Positions 8,144-16,435 of a DNA stretch of 64,000 bases are shown piece by piece. This DNA comes from Nostoc sp. LEGE 06077 (lineage in GTDB: Bacteria; Cyanobacteriota; Cyanobacteriia; Cyanobacteriales; Nostocaceae), in assembly GCF_015207705.1 (NCBI RefSeq), contig NZ_JADEWI010000011.1, forward strand, positions 62,001 to 126,000, read 5' to 3'. Below the pieces are notes generated by a model. The model did not search any database and was not told where the DNA came from. It worked only from the letters and a program-made list of their open reading frames with translations. A program made the translations under genes and the position numbers. Numbering within the stretch: position 1 is the first letter of the stretch; the number at the start of each line of letters is the position of its first letter.

Positions 8144-8755
8144 CTAGACGGAAGCGAAGTAAACTTTAGACTTCACAGGGTCAGGATTCATTGTCTGATC
8201 ACCTGGTTGCCAACCAGCGGGGCAAACTTCGTCTGGATGTGATTGAACGTGCTGAATAGCTTGTAATGTCCGTAAGGTTTCATCAACGCTACGACCAAAA
8301 GCTAGGTTGTTAATGGTAGCGTGTTGGATGATACCATCTTTGTCAATCAAGAATAGACCACGCAAAGCAACACCAGCGGCTGGGTCAAGGACGTTGTAAG
8401 CTGCGCTAATCTCTTTTTTGATGTCGGAAACTAGGGGATAATTGAGGTCGCCTACGCCACCTGATTTGCGATCGGTTTGAATCCAAGCGAGGTGGGAAAA
8501 CTCACTATCAACGGAAACACCGAGAACTTCAGTGTTAAGTTTCTTGAATTCTTCGTAGCGATCGCTAAATGCTGTGATCTCAGTAGGACAAACAAAGGTA
8601 AAGTCTAGGGGGTAGAAAAATAAGACAACATACTTGCCGCGATAGTCGGAAAGTTTCACTGTCTTGAATTCCTGATCTACTACAGCGGTTGCTGTAAAGT
8701 CGGGAGCTTGTTGACCAACGCGGAGGCTTCCTTCTGTTCCGTAAGTGAGGGACAT
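8144..8755 (-). CDS. Typical 2-Cys peroxiredoxin
   Basis: 203 residues, the usual size. Peroxidatic site [10 protein letters not shown] (C near residue 55) and resolving cysteine in [10 protein letters not shown] near residue 177 identify a typical 2-Cys peroxiredoxin that reduces peroxides using thioredoxin. The [11 protein letters not shown] segment and the long C-terminus match the sensitive eukaryote/cyanobacterial type. ATG at 8755 has a good Shine-Dalgarno (AAGGAG, on the minus strand, 8765-8770). Divergent from the debranching-enzyme gene, with a 25-bp palindrome between them. Confidence 0.95.
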   Translation of the reverse strand: MSLTYGTEGSLRVGQQAPDFTATAVVDQEFKTVKLSDYRGKYVVLFFYPLDFTFVCPTEITAFSDRYEEFKKLNTEVLGVSVDSEFSHLAWIQTDRKSGGVGDLNYPLVSDIKKEISAAYNVLDPAAGVALRGLFLIDKDGIIQHATINNLAFGRSVDETLRTLQAIQHVQSHPDEVCPAGWQPGDQTMNPDPVKSKVYFASV

Positions 8756-8918
8756 TAACCTTATTCTCCTTCAACTTATATCAGTTTTAGTAGCGTTAGA
8801 ATTCGGGTCAGGTAAAACTTACCCATCCACGCTGTCTCACCCTTTCGGGTACTCGTCGAGAAACCCTTCAGGGAACACAGTCCCCCAGTAGGGCTGACTC
8901 ACAGTTTAATTACGATCT

Positions 8919-8943
8919 GTTACGACTATATCATAGTCATAAC
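8919..8943. promoter_or_regulatory. 25-bp palindrome, candidate operator
   Basis: GTTACGACTAT / ATAGTCATAAC: two 11-bp arms around a 3-bp centre with one mismatch. It lies 16 bp upstream of the ATG of the plus-strand debranching gene and about 165 bp upstream of the peroxiredoxin start. The length and symmetry suit a dimeric repressor, which is inferred. It does not match the cyanobacterial Fur, PerR or NtcA consensus sequences I know. Confidence 0.6.
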
Positions 8944-8958
8944 GATTCTGAGTAGCAA

Positions 8959-11052
8959 ATGACCAATTTAGATACAAGAGAATGGTTACTCACCAATGGC
9001 TTAGGCAGTTTTGCCAGTGGTACAGTTTCTGATGTCCGCACACGCACTTACCACGGTTGGTTGTTTGCCGCTACAAATCCACCTTCTGGGCGCACTTTGT
9101 TGTTATCGCATTTAGAAGCGAGTTTAGAAGTATCAAAGGGAATTGTTGCTCTGGGGACAAATATCTGGGGCAGTGGTGAGATTAAGCCTACAGGTTACGA
9201 ACTACTGCGCTCTTTTGACATTAACCCAGTTCCCAAATGGATTTGGGGTGAAGATAACTGGCAGTTAAGCAGACAAATGCTGATGCCATACGGATGGGAA
9301 GGAAATGGACACGATAGCCCTCCGCCTCATGCCCATCTCAGCCATCGGATTTTAATTCACTATCGTTATGATGGCGTGGAAACGGCTATTCTCAAACTGC
9401 GGCTACTCGTTTGCGATCGCGACTTTCATCATCAGCAAAAAGCCGCAGGCTTACAATTTTCCCAATTGCTAGGACAACAACAAGTTTGCCTACAAGCGAT
9501 CGCCTCTGGACAATTTGGTAAACCCTGGTATTTACGTTGGACGCAGGGCAAATATCAAGCAGACGCATTTTGGTATTGGAATTACATCCTACCCGAAGAG
9601 ACACGCCGGGGATTAGGTAATTATGAAGACCTTTATAGCCCTGGCTATTTAACAGTTAGGCTCCAGCCTGGAGATACCGTAACTTTAGAAGCACGCTTGG
9701 GTTTTCCTGACCCACAGCAAAGCCTGCTATTATCGGAAAGCTTTGCAGAAGCAGTAGAAGCAGAACAAGAAAGGCTCTGCCAGATTTTTGGATGCAGTAA
9801 AACAGCAAATAGAGACTGGGGGGGGTTAAGGGCTGGGGGAGCAAGGGAGCAAGGGGAAAGAGGGAATTTTATCCCTACCGTTTCTTCCCAATCTCTGATT
9901 TGCCAGCAACTACTCAAAGCCAGCGATCAGTTTATTGTTTATCGGCCTGCTATTGCTGGCCCTACACTCATTGCTGGTTATCACTGGTTTAATGACAGAG
10001 GACGTGATGCTTTAATTGCCTTACCTGGTTTAGCATTAGTGCCGCAACGTTATGAATTAGCCAAAGGGCTATTACAAACTTTTGGGCGTTACTGTCGCCA
10101 CGGGTTAATTCCGAATAATTTTCCTGACGTTGACACCGAGCCATATTACAACAGTATTGATGCCGCCTTATGGTGGATTGAAACATTAGGGCTGTACTTA
10201 GAAGCCACCCAAGACTGGGAGTTTTTGGCAGATCAATTCCCTGTGGTGCAGCAAATCCACAAAGCCTTTGTGGGTGGGACACGTTATAACATTCAGGTCG
10301 ATGCCACTGATGGATTAGTCGGTTGGTATGCTCGCGGTGTAGCCTTAACTTGGATGGATGCAGTAGTGAACGGTCAACCTGTCACACCCCGTCATGGGAA
10401 ACCAGTAGAAATCAATGCCCTGTGGTATTCTGCTTTGTGTTGGATGAGCCAATGGGCAAAACGCTTAAGCCAAATGCCAGTGGATGATGCAGCCCGTTTA
10501 GCAAAACAGGCGCAACGTTATGCACAGCAAGCTCAACAGGTAAAAGTTTCCCTGCAAAAATTCTGGAATCCAATGTTGGGCTATTTGTACGACACCATTG
10601 AGCCAGACGATCGCCGCAATTTCCAAATTCGTCCCAATGCTGTGATTGCACTGTCTCTATATCATTGTGGATTTTCCCAACAGCAAGGTCGTCAAGTACT
10701 TGACTTAGCTGCTTATCGCTTATTGACACCCTATGGACTTCGGAGCTTGGATGCCATTGATCCAGAATATGTTGGTAAGTATACAGGTATGCCTCACGAT
10801 CGCGATCGCGCCTACCACCAAGGTACAGTTTGGAGTTGGTTAATTGGCCCGTTTAGTCGCGCTTGGCAGCGTTTTTACCCCAAAGAACCACTACCATTTA
10901 GTTGGCAACCGCTAGAAGAGCATTTTCTCTCTGATGGTTGTCTTGGCTCAATCTCCGAAATTTTTGATGGCGATCCACCACACACACCCAGAGGTGCGAT
11001 CGCTCAAGCTTGGTCAGTAGCTGAAGTGATCCGCCATATCCATGAAGATTGA
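8959..11052 (+). CDS. Glycogen debranching enzyme-like (amylo-alpha-1,6-glucosidase family)
   Basis: 697 residues. The N-terminal beta domain (EWLLTNGLGSFASGTVSDVR, TRTYHGWLFA) and C-terminal (alpha/alpha)6 glucosidase domain (AGYHWFNDRGRDALIALPGL; NNFPDVDTEPYYNSIDAALW; HDRDRAYHQGTVWSWLIGPF) are hallmarks of archaeal/bacterial-type GDE proteins that hydrolyse alpha-1,6 branches of glycogen. The acid in the FNDRGRD motif is the expected region of catalysis. Between the domains, around residues 286-311, a Gly/Arg/Glu-rich stretch encoded by G-rich spacer-like repeat DNA (9814-9890) looks inserted in frame. Confidence 0.85.
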   Translation: MTNLDTREWLLTNGLGSFASGTVSDVRTRTYHGWLFAATNPPSGRTLLLSHLEASLEVSKGIVALGTNIWGSGEIKPTGYELLRSFDINPVPKWIWGEDNWQLSRQMLMPYGWEGNGHDSPPPHAHLSHRILIHYRYDGVETAILKLRLLVCDRDFHHQQKAAGLQFSQLLGQQQVCLQAIASGQFGKPWYLRWTQGKYQADAFWYWNYILPEETRRGLGNYEDLYSPGYLTVRLQPGDTVTLEARLGFPDPQQSLLLSESFAEAVEAEQERLCQIFGCSKTANRDWGGLRAGGAREQGERGNFIPTVSSQSLICQQLLKASDQFIVYRPAIAGPTLIAGYHWFNDRGRDALIALPGLALVPQRYELAKGLLQTFGRYCRHGLIPNNFPDVDTEPYYNSIDAALWWIETLGLYLEATQDWEFLADQFPVVQQIHKAFVGGTRYNIQVDATDGLVGWYARGVALTWMDAVVNGQPVTPRHGKPVEINALWYSALCWMSQWAKRLSQMPVDDAARLAKQAQRYAQQAQQVKVSLQKFWNPMLGYLYDTIEPDDRRNFQIRPNAVIALSLYHCGFSQQQGRQVLDLAAYRLLTPYGLRSLDAIDPEYVGKYTGMPHDRDRAYHQGTVWSWLIGPFSRAWQRFYPKEPLPFSWQPLEEHFLSDGCLGSISEIFDGDPPHTPRGAIAQAWSVAEVIRHIHED

Positions 11053-11236
11053 TTCCACCCACGCTCAACACACATCATTTGTATAGTAAGTCGGTGTGAA
11101 TATTTATTGCTAGGACAAGGCAGGCGGCAGTGGTTCGGCTACGCTCACCAACCAGAGGCGGAAGGCAGGCGGCAGAAGGCACGAATGAAGAGGGTTTTAG
11201 TATAGTTCGTTTTTTCCTGTTCCCTATTCCCTGTTC

Positions 11237-11301
11237 CCTATTCCCTACCTACACAAGTAATTTCAACAATCAAGTCGGATTCCTATATTAGTCCTACTAT
11301 T
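11237..11301 (+). repeat. Dispersed repeat, copy 1 (copy 2 at 50960-51020)
   Basis: A block beginning with TTCCCTATTCCCT-type heptamers and continuing ACCTACACAAGTAATTTCAA, then a CAATCAAGTCGGATTCC-like segment, recurs at 50960-51020 with few changes. The rest of the 11053-11341 spacer contains GGCAGGCGGCAG-type spacer repeats. No gene is seen. Confidence 0.75.
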
Positions 11302-11341
11302 AAGATTAAAAGTGCTTACTGAATACTAACTACCGCTACCC

Positions 11342-12895
11342 ATGCCTTTATCGCGCATAGTAACGCTAATTGTTGGTCTCATCGTCATTTTGGCCATGAG
11401 CCTGTGGCTGATAGATTCCCTATCGCGCCTTTATTGGCAATTATCTTATTCGCCATTACTCGGCAATTTGCTGCTGTTGCTGCTGGTTGTCTTGATTGGC
11501 GGCTTAGTTGCGGCTTTTGTTTATTATGTGTTGGTGCTTCAGAGTGGAGAAAAACGTTCCCGCCAAGGGCGCAGGCGCGTTACCCCAGCGCAAATCCCCG
11601 CAGCTAAATCGGATGCGGCTTCTTCCACACTCCAAGCTGTACGCCAACAAGTATCACAAATTCAAGATGAAGTAGCACGACAAGCTTTATTAAGCCGATC
11701 GCGGGAAATTGAAGTTAATTTAGCACGGGGTGAAATTCAAGTTGTGGTATTTGGGACAGGGAGTGCAGGCAAAACTTCCCTTGTCAATGCCATTATGGGG
11801 CGGATGGTCGGGCAAGTAAATGCACCAATGGGGACAACCACAGCAGGCGAAACTTATTGTCTGCGGTTAAAGGGATTGGAACGCAAAATTTTAATTACCG
11901 ACACACCGGGAATTTTAGAAGCAGGAGTCGCCGGTACAGAACGGGAACAGTTAGCGAGAGAATTGGCGACAGCCGCAGATTTGTTGTTATTTGTGGTGGA
12001 TAATGATTTACGGCGCTCCGAATATGAACCTTTGCGGGGTTTAGCCGAAATAGGCAAGCGATCGCTGTTAATTCTCAATAAAACTGACCTCTACACCGAT
12101 GAAAATAAAGAAGTAATTTTGGCGCGGTTGCGAGAACGAGTCCGGGGCTTTATTGCAACTAACGATGTTGTAGCGATCGCCGCTAATCCCCAATCGGCGC
12201 AACTAGAAACAGGTGAACTCTACGAACCAGAACCAGATATTGTCCCGTTACTGCGACGGATGGCCGCTGTTTTACGGGCTGAAGGTGAAGATTTAATCGC
12301 AGATAACATTTTGCTGCAATCTTTACGCCTAGGAGAAGAAGCGCGTAAACTCATAGATGCCCAGCGTCGTCGTCAAGCCGATAAAATTGTTGAGCGATTT
12401 CAGTGGATTGGTGCTGGTGTCGTCTCAGTCACACCCTTACCAGTAGTAGATTTGCTTGCAACAGCCGCCGTCAATGCCCAAATGGTTGTGGAAATTGGCA
12501 GAGTCTACGGCTGTGAATTGAACATGGAACGGGGAAGAGAGTTAGCCTTATCTTTAGCGAAAACTATTGCCAGTTTAGGGATAGTCAAAGGCGCGATTCA
12601 ATTAGTCTCTACAGCTTTGCAACTTAATGTTGCCACATTTATTATTGGCAGAGCCATTCAAGGTATCACAGCCGCATATTTAACCCGGATTGCCGGAAAA
12701 AGCTTTATTGAGTATTTTCGCCATGATCAAGATTGGGGTGACGGCGGAATGACCGAGGTAGTACAGCGTCAGTTTCAAATGAACCGCCGAGATGAGTTTA
12801 TCAAAGCTTTTATTCAAGAAGCGATCGCCAGAGTTGTCAAACCGTTACAAGACAAAGTAGAAGCCATTGAAAAAGATGAAGAAGTTCAGCAGTAA
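11342..12895 (+). CDS. Membrane-associated GTPase with DUF697-type C-terminus
   Basis: 517 residues. Two hydrophobic segments at residues 5-25 and 37-60 anchor it to a membrane. The GTPase domain shows G1 GTGSAGKTSLVN (about residues 138-149), G3 DTPG, and G4 NKTD; the G2 threonines lie in MGTTTAGE. The C-terminal part, with WIGAGVVSVTPLPVVDLLAT and further amphipathic helices, resembles DUF697, common in cyanobacterial Era/Obg-like membrane GTPases. The specific role is not known. It follows the debranching gene by 289 bp of repeat-rich DNA. Confidence 0.85.
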   Translation: MPLSRIVTLIVGLIVILAMSLWLIDSLSRLYWQLSYSPLLGNLLLLLLVVLIGGLVAAFVYYVLVLQSGEKRSRQGRRRVTPAQIPAAKSDAASSTLQAVRQQVSQIQDEVARQALLSRSREIEVNLARGEIQVVVFGTGSAGKTSLVNAIMGRMVGQVNAPMGTTTAGETYCLRLKGLERKILITDTPGILEAGVAGTEREQLARELATAADLLLFVVDNDLRRSEYEPLRGLAEIGKRSLLILNKTDLYTDENKEVILARLRERVRGFIATNDVVAIAANPQSAQLETGELYEPEPDIVPLLRRMAAVLRAEGEDLIADNILLQSLRLGEEARKLIDAQRRRQADKIVERFQWIGAGVVSVTPLPVVDLLATAAVNAQMVVEIGRVYGCELNMERGRELALSLAKTIASLGIVKGAIQLVSTALQLNVATFIIGRAIQGITAAYLTRIAGKSFIEYFRHDQDWGDGGMTEVVQRQFQMNRRDEFIKAFIQEAIARVVKPLQDKVEAIEKDEEVQQ

Positions 12896-13541
12896 AAGTG
12901 CTGGGTGCTGAGTAAAAATAATCATCCCTAGCCTCTAGCTTCCTTGATTGTAAACTTTCCACCAAGGAAATTTTATGTAAGCACTGTGACATATTCTGAT
13001 GTCAGTACTTATAAATCCTTACAGAATCAAATACTGAGGTAGTTTTCACTTAGATACTACTGAATTTGGAATTTAATCTTTTCGTAAAATAACCCTATTT
13101 TTATTGCCATTTTTTTTTTCTACTGACAGTATAGAAATGTGCAAAGGCAACAATGATAATCGAGCTTCATTGAACTAGGGAGTTAATTAGAGATGTAAAA
13201 TGCAGCAAGCTGAATACCGTACTTATTCTCAACTTAATCAAGTGCGTAGCCAAAAAATATTGCTGACATCGAAAAAAGTTACTCAAAATTATAACTTGAT
13301 TTCCGTAAATTTCTGTAAGTACAGCTTTTGTTAGTCTAGTATCAGACTAACTAAGCATTATGCAGATATCAAGAAATGACTTAGAAGTAACTACTGAGGT
13401 AGATCAGCTTGCTGAAGTAAAACTTGTTACTAATCCCATTGTTTAATGCTAGAGATTTTTTCTCTAGTGCAGAAGTAACTTGGAAAAATTTTGTCAGCAC
13501 TCCCCCGATTTATGAAACCTACTTTTGGAGAAACTCAACTC
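12896..13541. other. Non-coding 646-bp region upstream of the PEP-CTERM gene
   Basis: AT-rich, without a convincing gene. It contains the 8-bp-arm inverted repeat at 13330-13351. Several short in-frame stretches exist but none has an RBS or a recognisable product. Probably the promoter and leader of the following gene. Confidence 0.6.
13330..13351. promoter_or_regulatory. Inverted repeat GTTAGTCT-6 nt-AGACTAAC
   Basis: Two perfect 8-bp arms separated by AGTATC, about 190 bp upstream of the PEP-CTERM start. It could be an operator or a leader hairpin; the regulator is unknown. Confidence 0.5.
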
Positions 13542-14159
13542 ATGCTTCAAACATCCTACAAAAAACTATCTCAAGCTACTGCTGGTATTGCTCTTGGTGC
13601 TGCTATGTTAGCTGCTGTGGGTAATGCTCCCGCCCAAGCTGCAACTTTGACCACATATAATTTTTCTGGTCAATTTGAATCCCTAGCGCTTCCTGGTTCC
13701 AGTGGAGTATCTGTAGCTTTGCAAAATGGTTCTTTTGATGGAAGTTATACTGTAGATGTAGATCAACTACCTACTGCAACACAAGTGAATTTGGCCAGTT
13801 GGCTCGTAAATGTACGAGATGCTTCCAACAATATTTTAAAAACCTTTTCTAGTGCGATCGTTGGTAACACTGGTATAGCCGTAAATAATGGTGTTCGCTT
13901 TACCAATTTTGTCGCTGCATCCACAGGTGCAGAAACAGCAAGTTTAGGAGTTGTATTTACTCCAGGATTTACAGGCTCACCCGGAAATGGCCCAACTGAT
14001 GGACTGTTCAGTAGTGTAATATTCTCTAATACTATAGTTGCTGGACAAATCCCCATCAAATCTACACCCGTACCTGAGCCTGTTTCTACTGCTGGTATTG
14101 CAGTTGCTGGTGCTATGGGTTTATGGATGAAGCGTAAACAAAAAGCTCCCGTAGCATAG
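13542..14159 (+). CDS. PEP-CTERM sorting-domain protein
   Basis: 205 residues from ATG 13542, which has GGAG 12 bp upstream; an in-frame ATG at 13512 would add 10 residues before the signal peptide. N-terminal signal peptide (ATAGIALGAAMLAAVGNAPA, cut after AQA). The C-terminus is a PEP-CTERM signal: VPEPVSTAGIAVAGAMGLW followed by MKRKQK. Such proteins are exported and processed by exosortase. The middle is Ser/Thr/Gly/Asn-rich with beta character and no domain I recognise. A strong terminator follows. Confidence 0.9.
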   Translation: MLQTSYKKLSQATAGIALGAAMLAAVGNAPAQAATLTTYNFSGQFESLALPGSSGVSVALQNGSFDGSYTVDVDQLPTATQVNLASWLVNVRDASNNILKTFSSAIVGNTGIAVNNGVRFTNFVAASTGAETASLGVVFTPGFTGSPGNGPTDGLFSSVIFSNTIVAGQIPIKSTPVPEPVSTAGIAVAGAMGLWMKRKQKAPVA

Positions 14160-14237
14160 TTGCATTCCTGAAAGACAGGGATAATTCATAAACTGGATTA
14201 GCTTGATTGCAGAGTTCTTTTCTACGCAAATACGCAC

Positions 14238-14276
14238 AGGGGTTCCTCATCTCCTCGCAAGGAACCCCTTTTCTTT
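14238..14276 (+). terminator. Rho-independent terminator after the PEP-CTERM gene
   Basis: AGGGGTTCC (14238-14246) pairs perfectly with GGAACCCCT (14261-14269), followed by TTCTTTG with Ts within the stem end. The remaining spacer to 14484 is AT-rich with no other feature seen. Confidence 0.85.
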
Positions 14277-14484
14277 GATCTTGAGGATGCTGCTAGTGAA
14301 AACACGGCATTGATGCCTATTTTCTCGATACTATGGTCAATATTTGTCTAATTTAGATTTATATGTAGTTCAGATAGCAAAGTAACTTTATTTTTTTGAT
14401 AAAAATACGTAAAAATTAACAAGCTAAAAAGACCGTAATTAAAGCTCAAGTGATTTATTTTTCAGGACATCCGGAAACAATGAG

Positions 14485-16290
14485 ATGATGTCCGAAAAGT
14501 TATATGAGGACTTACTAAGTAACCAGCTTATGAGCCACTACATGATCGGTAAAGTACTACACTCACGGTACCAAATCGTTGAAAGTCTGGGTGCAGGCGT
14601 ATTTGGACAGACATATACTGCTATAGATATAGATTACCCAGAGAACCCTAAATATGTCGTGAAGCAGTTGAAAACCAGCAATTGCCAAACTAGCTATTTA
14701 GAGACATTACGGTTACATTTTCTGACAGAAACTGAGACTCTTAAGCGTCTGGGTAGCCATTCGCAAATTCCCGAACTCATCGCTTGCTTTGAAGAACATG
14801 AGCGACTTTATCTTGTACAAGAGTTTGTGGAAGGACATGATTTAACAGCCGAACTACCAATTCATCAACAGTGGGGATGTCTATGGACGGAAAGCGAAGT
14901 TGTAGAATTTTTAGAGGATGTCTTAACAATTTTAGAATTTGTCCACTCTCAAGGTGTGATTCATTGTGATATCAAACCAGAAAATTTAATTAGACGCTGT
15001 ACTGATGGCAAATTAGTTTTAATTGACTTTGGATCTATTCAGTCTGTTAAGTTTTCTCTAGATACAGAATTGCCAATTGATTGGATTCCTGTAACATCAT
15101 TGGGTTACATTCCAGCAGAGCAATTTATTGGTCAAACGCGACCCAACAGTGATCTTTATGCGTTAGGGATGATTGCTATCCAAGCATTCACAGGTTTAGA
15201 ACCACTACAGTTTAAAGTTGATCCGCAAACAAATGAAATTATTTGGCGTTCACCCAACACTCTCATTAGTGATTATTTAGCTGCTATTCTCAGCCAAATG
15301 ATCCGCTACGATTTTCAAGAACGCTTTCAGTCTGCGGGTGAAGTACTGCGAGTACTCAAACAAATGCGGCGAGAAACTCAGTCATCTCAAGTTTTACCAA
15401 CGCAGTACAATGAGCCATCCCTAATGTTACGTACCAGTGATGAGACTGAGCAAAACTCTACCTGTGATAAATTATCGCCGTTACTGACCGGAATGAAAAT
15501 CGGACTGGCGGCTAATTCTTTGTTGATGGGATTTGGTGTTTATTCTTTACTTAATAATTCTCCTGCATATTCAGAAAGCGAAACTTTATATAAAGCAACA
15601 GAGAACTATCAAGCTGGGGATTTGCAAGGCGCGATCGCACTAGCTAAATCAATTCCATCCTATAGTAATGTTTATCCAGAAGTACAAGCCACTATTGAAG
15701 TTTGGCAAAAACAATGGCTTCAAGCTGCGGAACAATATTTATTAGCAGAACAAGCCTTGAATGAAGGTAGATGGTCTGATGTTTTAAAAACAGCTACTCA
15801 AGTTCCAGATATTTTATATTGGCAATCGAAAACAGAGCAACTTGTTCAACAAGCAAAAGTTAATATCGAAACCCAAACACAAAGTTTACTCGCTAAGGCT
15901 TATGCAAAAGCAGCAGTGAGAGATTTTTCGACAGCTTTAGCATATCTGAGCCAAATTCCCCAAGAAAGTTCTGCTGGAGCCATAGTGCAGAAAAAATTAG
16001 CTGAGTATAATCAAAAACGGCAAGTTAGAGCCGCTTACTTTCTCCAAAATGCTTATAAAAAAGCAGCTTTTGGCGACTTTGATGGTGCGGTTAAATTTCT
16101 GCACCAAATTCCTAAAGATACAAAAGTATATGCTCAAGCTCAAACTAAACTGCAAGAATATGCTCAAAAGCAACGTTGGCAAACTCGCAGTCAAGATTTA
16201 GCTTTTGATCTAGTTGCTCCTCAACAAAATACCAGTAAATTGATCAATTCCCATTTAGAAAATCAACTACAAGAAGTAAATATTCGCTAG
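14485..16290 (+). CDS. Ser/Thr protein kinase with C-terminal helical repeats
   Basis: 601 residues (a second ATG is at 14488). Kinase domain at residues about 24-300: glycine loop LGAGVFGQTY, catalytic Lys in YVVKQLK, catalytic loop VIHCDIKPENLI, and DFG in LIDFGSIQS. The usual HRD Arg is Cys (HCD), so it is a non-RD kinase. A single membrane segment follows (IGLAANSLLMGFGVYSLL, about residue 335). The rest is helical repeats (YQAGDLQGAIALAKSIPS; AYAKAAVRDFSTALAYLSQI; YKKAAFGDFDGAVKFLHQI) like TPR-type modules. A cyanobacterial PknB-like membrane kinase; the signal is unknown. Confidence 0.9.
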   Translation: MMSEKLYEDLLSNQLMSHYMIGKVLHSRYQIVESLGAGVFGQTYTAIDIDYPENPKYVVKQLKTSNCQTSYLETLRLHFLTETETLKRLGSHSQIPELIACFEEHERLYLVQEFVEGHDLTAELPIHQQWGCLWTESEVVEFLEDVLTILEFVHSQGVIHCDIKPENLIRRCTDGKLVLIDFGSIQSVKFSLDTELPIDWIPVTSLGYIPAEQFIGQTRPNSDLYALGMIAIQAFTGLEPLQFKVDPQTNEIIWRSPNTLISDYLAAILSQMIRYDFQERFQSAGEVLRVLKQMRRETQSSQVLPTQYNEPSLMLRTSDETEQNSTCDKLSPLLTGMKIGLAANSLLMGFGVYSLLNNSPAYSESETLYKATENYQAGDLQGAIALAKSIPSYSNVYPEVQATIEVWQKQWLQAAEQYLLAEQALNEGRWSDVLKTATQVPDILYWQSKTEQLVQQAKVNIETQTQSLLAKAYAKAAVRDFSTALAYLSQIPQESSAGAIVQKKLAEYNQKRQVRAAYFLQNAYKKAAFGDFDGAVKFLHQIPKDTKVYAQAQTKLQEYAQKQRWQTRSQDLAFDLVAPQQNTSKLINSHLENQLQEVNIR

Positions 16291-16435
16291 TTGGTTATGT
16301 GGATATAGTACGGGGTAAAAAAACTATGAGGTAATCACAATTTATGACTTCTTATAGAGTAGTATGCCTACGTAGACTTAATCAAATAAGTTGCGTGGGC
16401 TAGTTTTATTTGTTTTACAAGGCCTTTAAACGATA

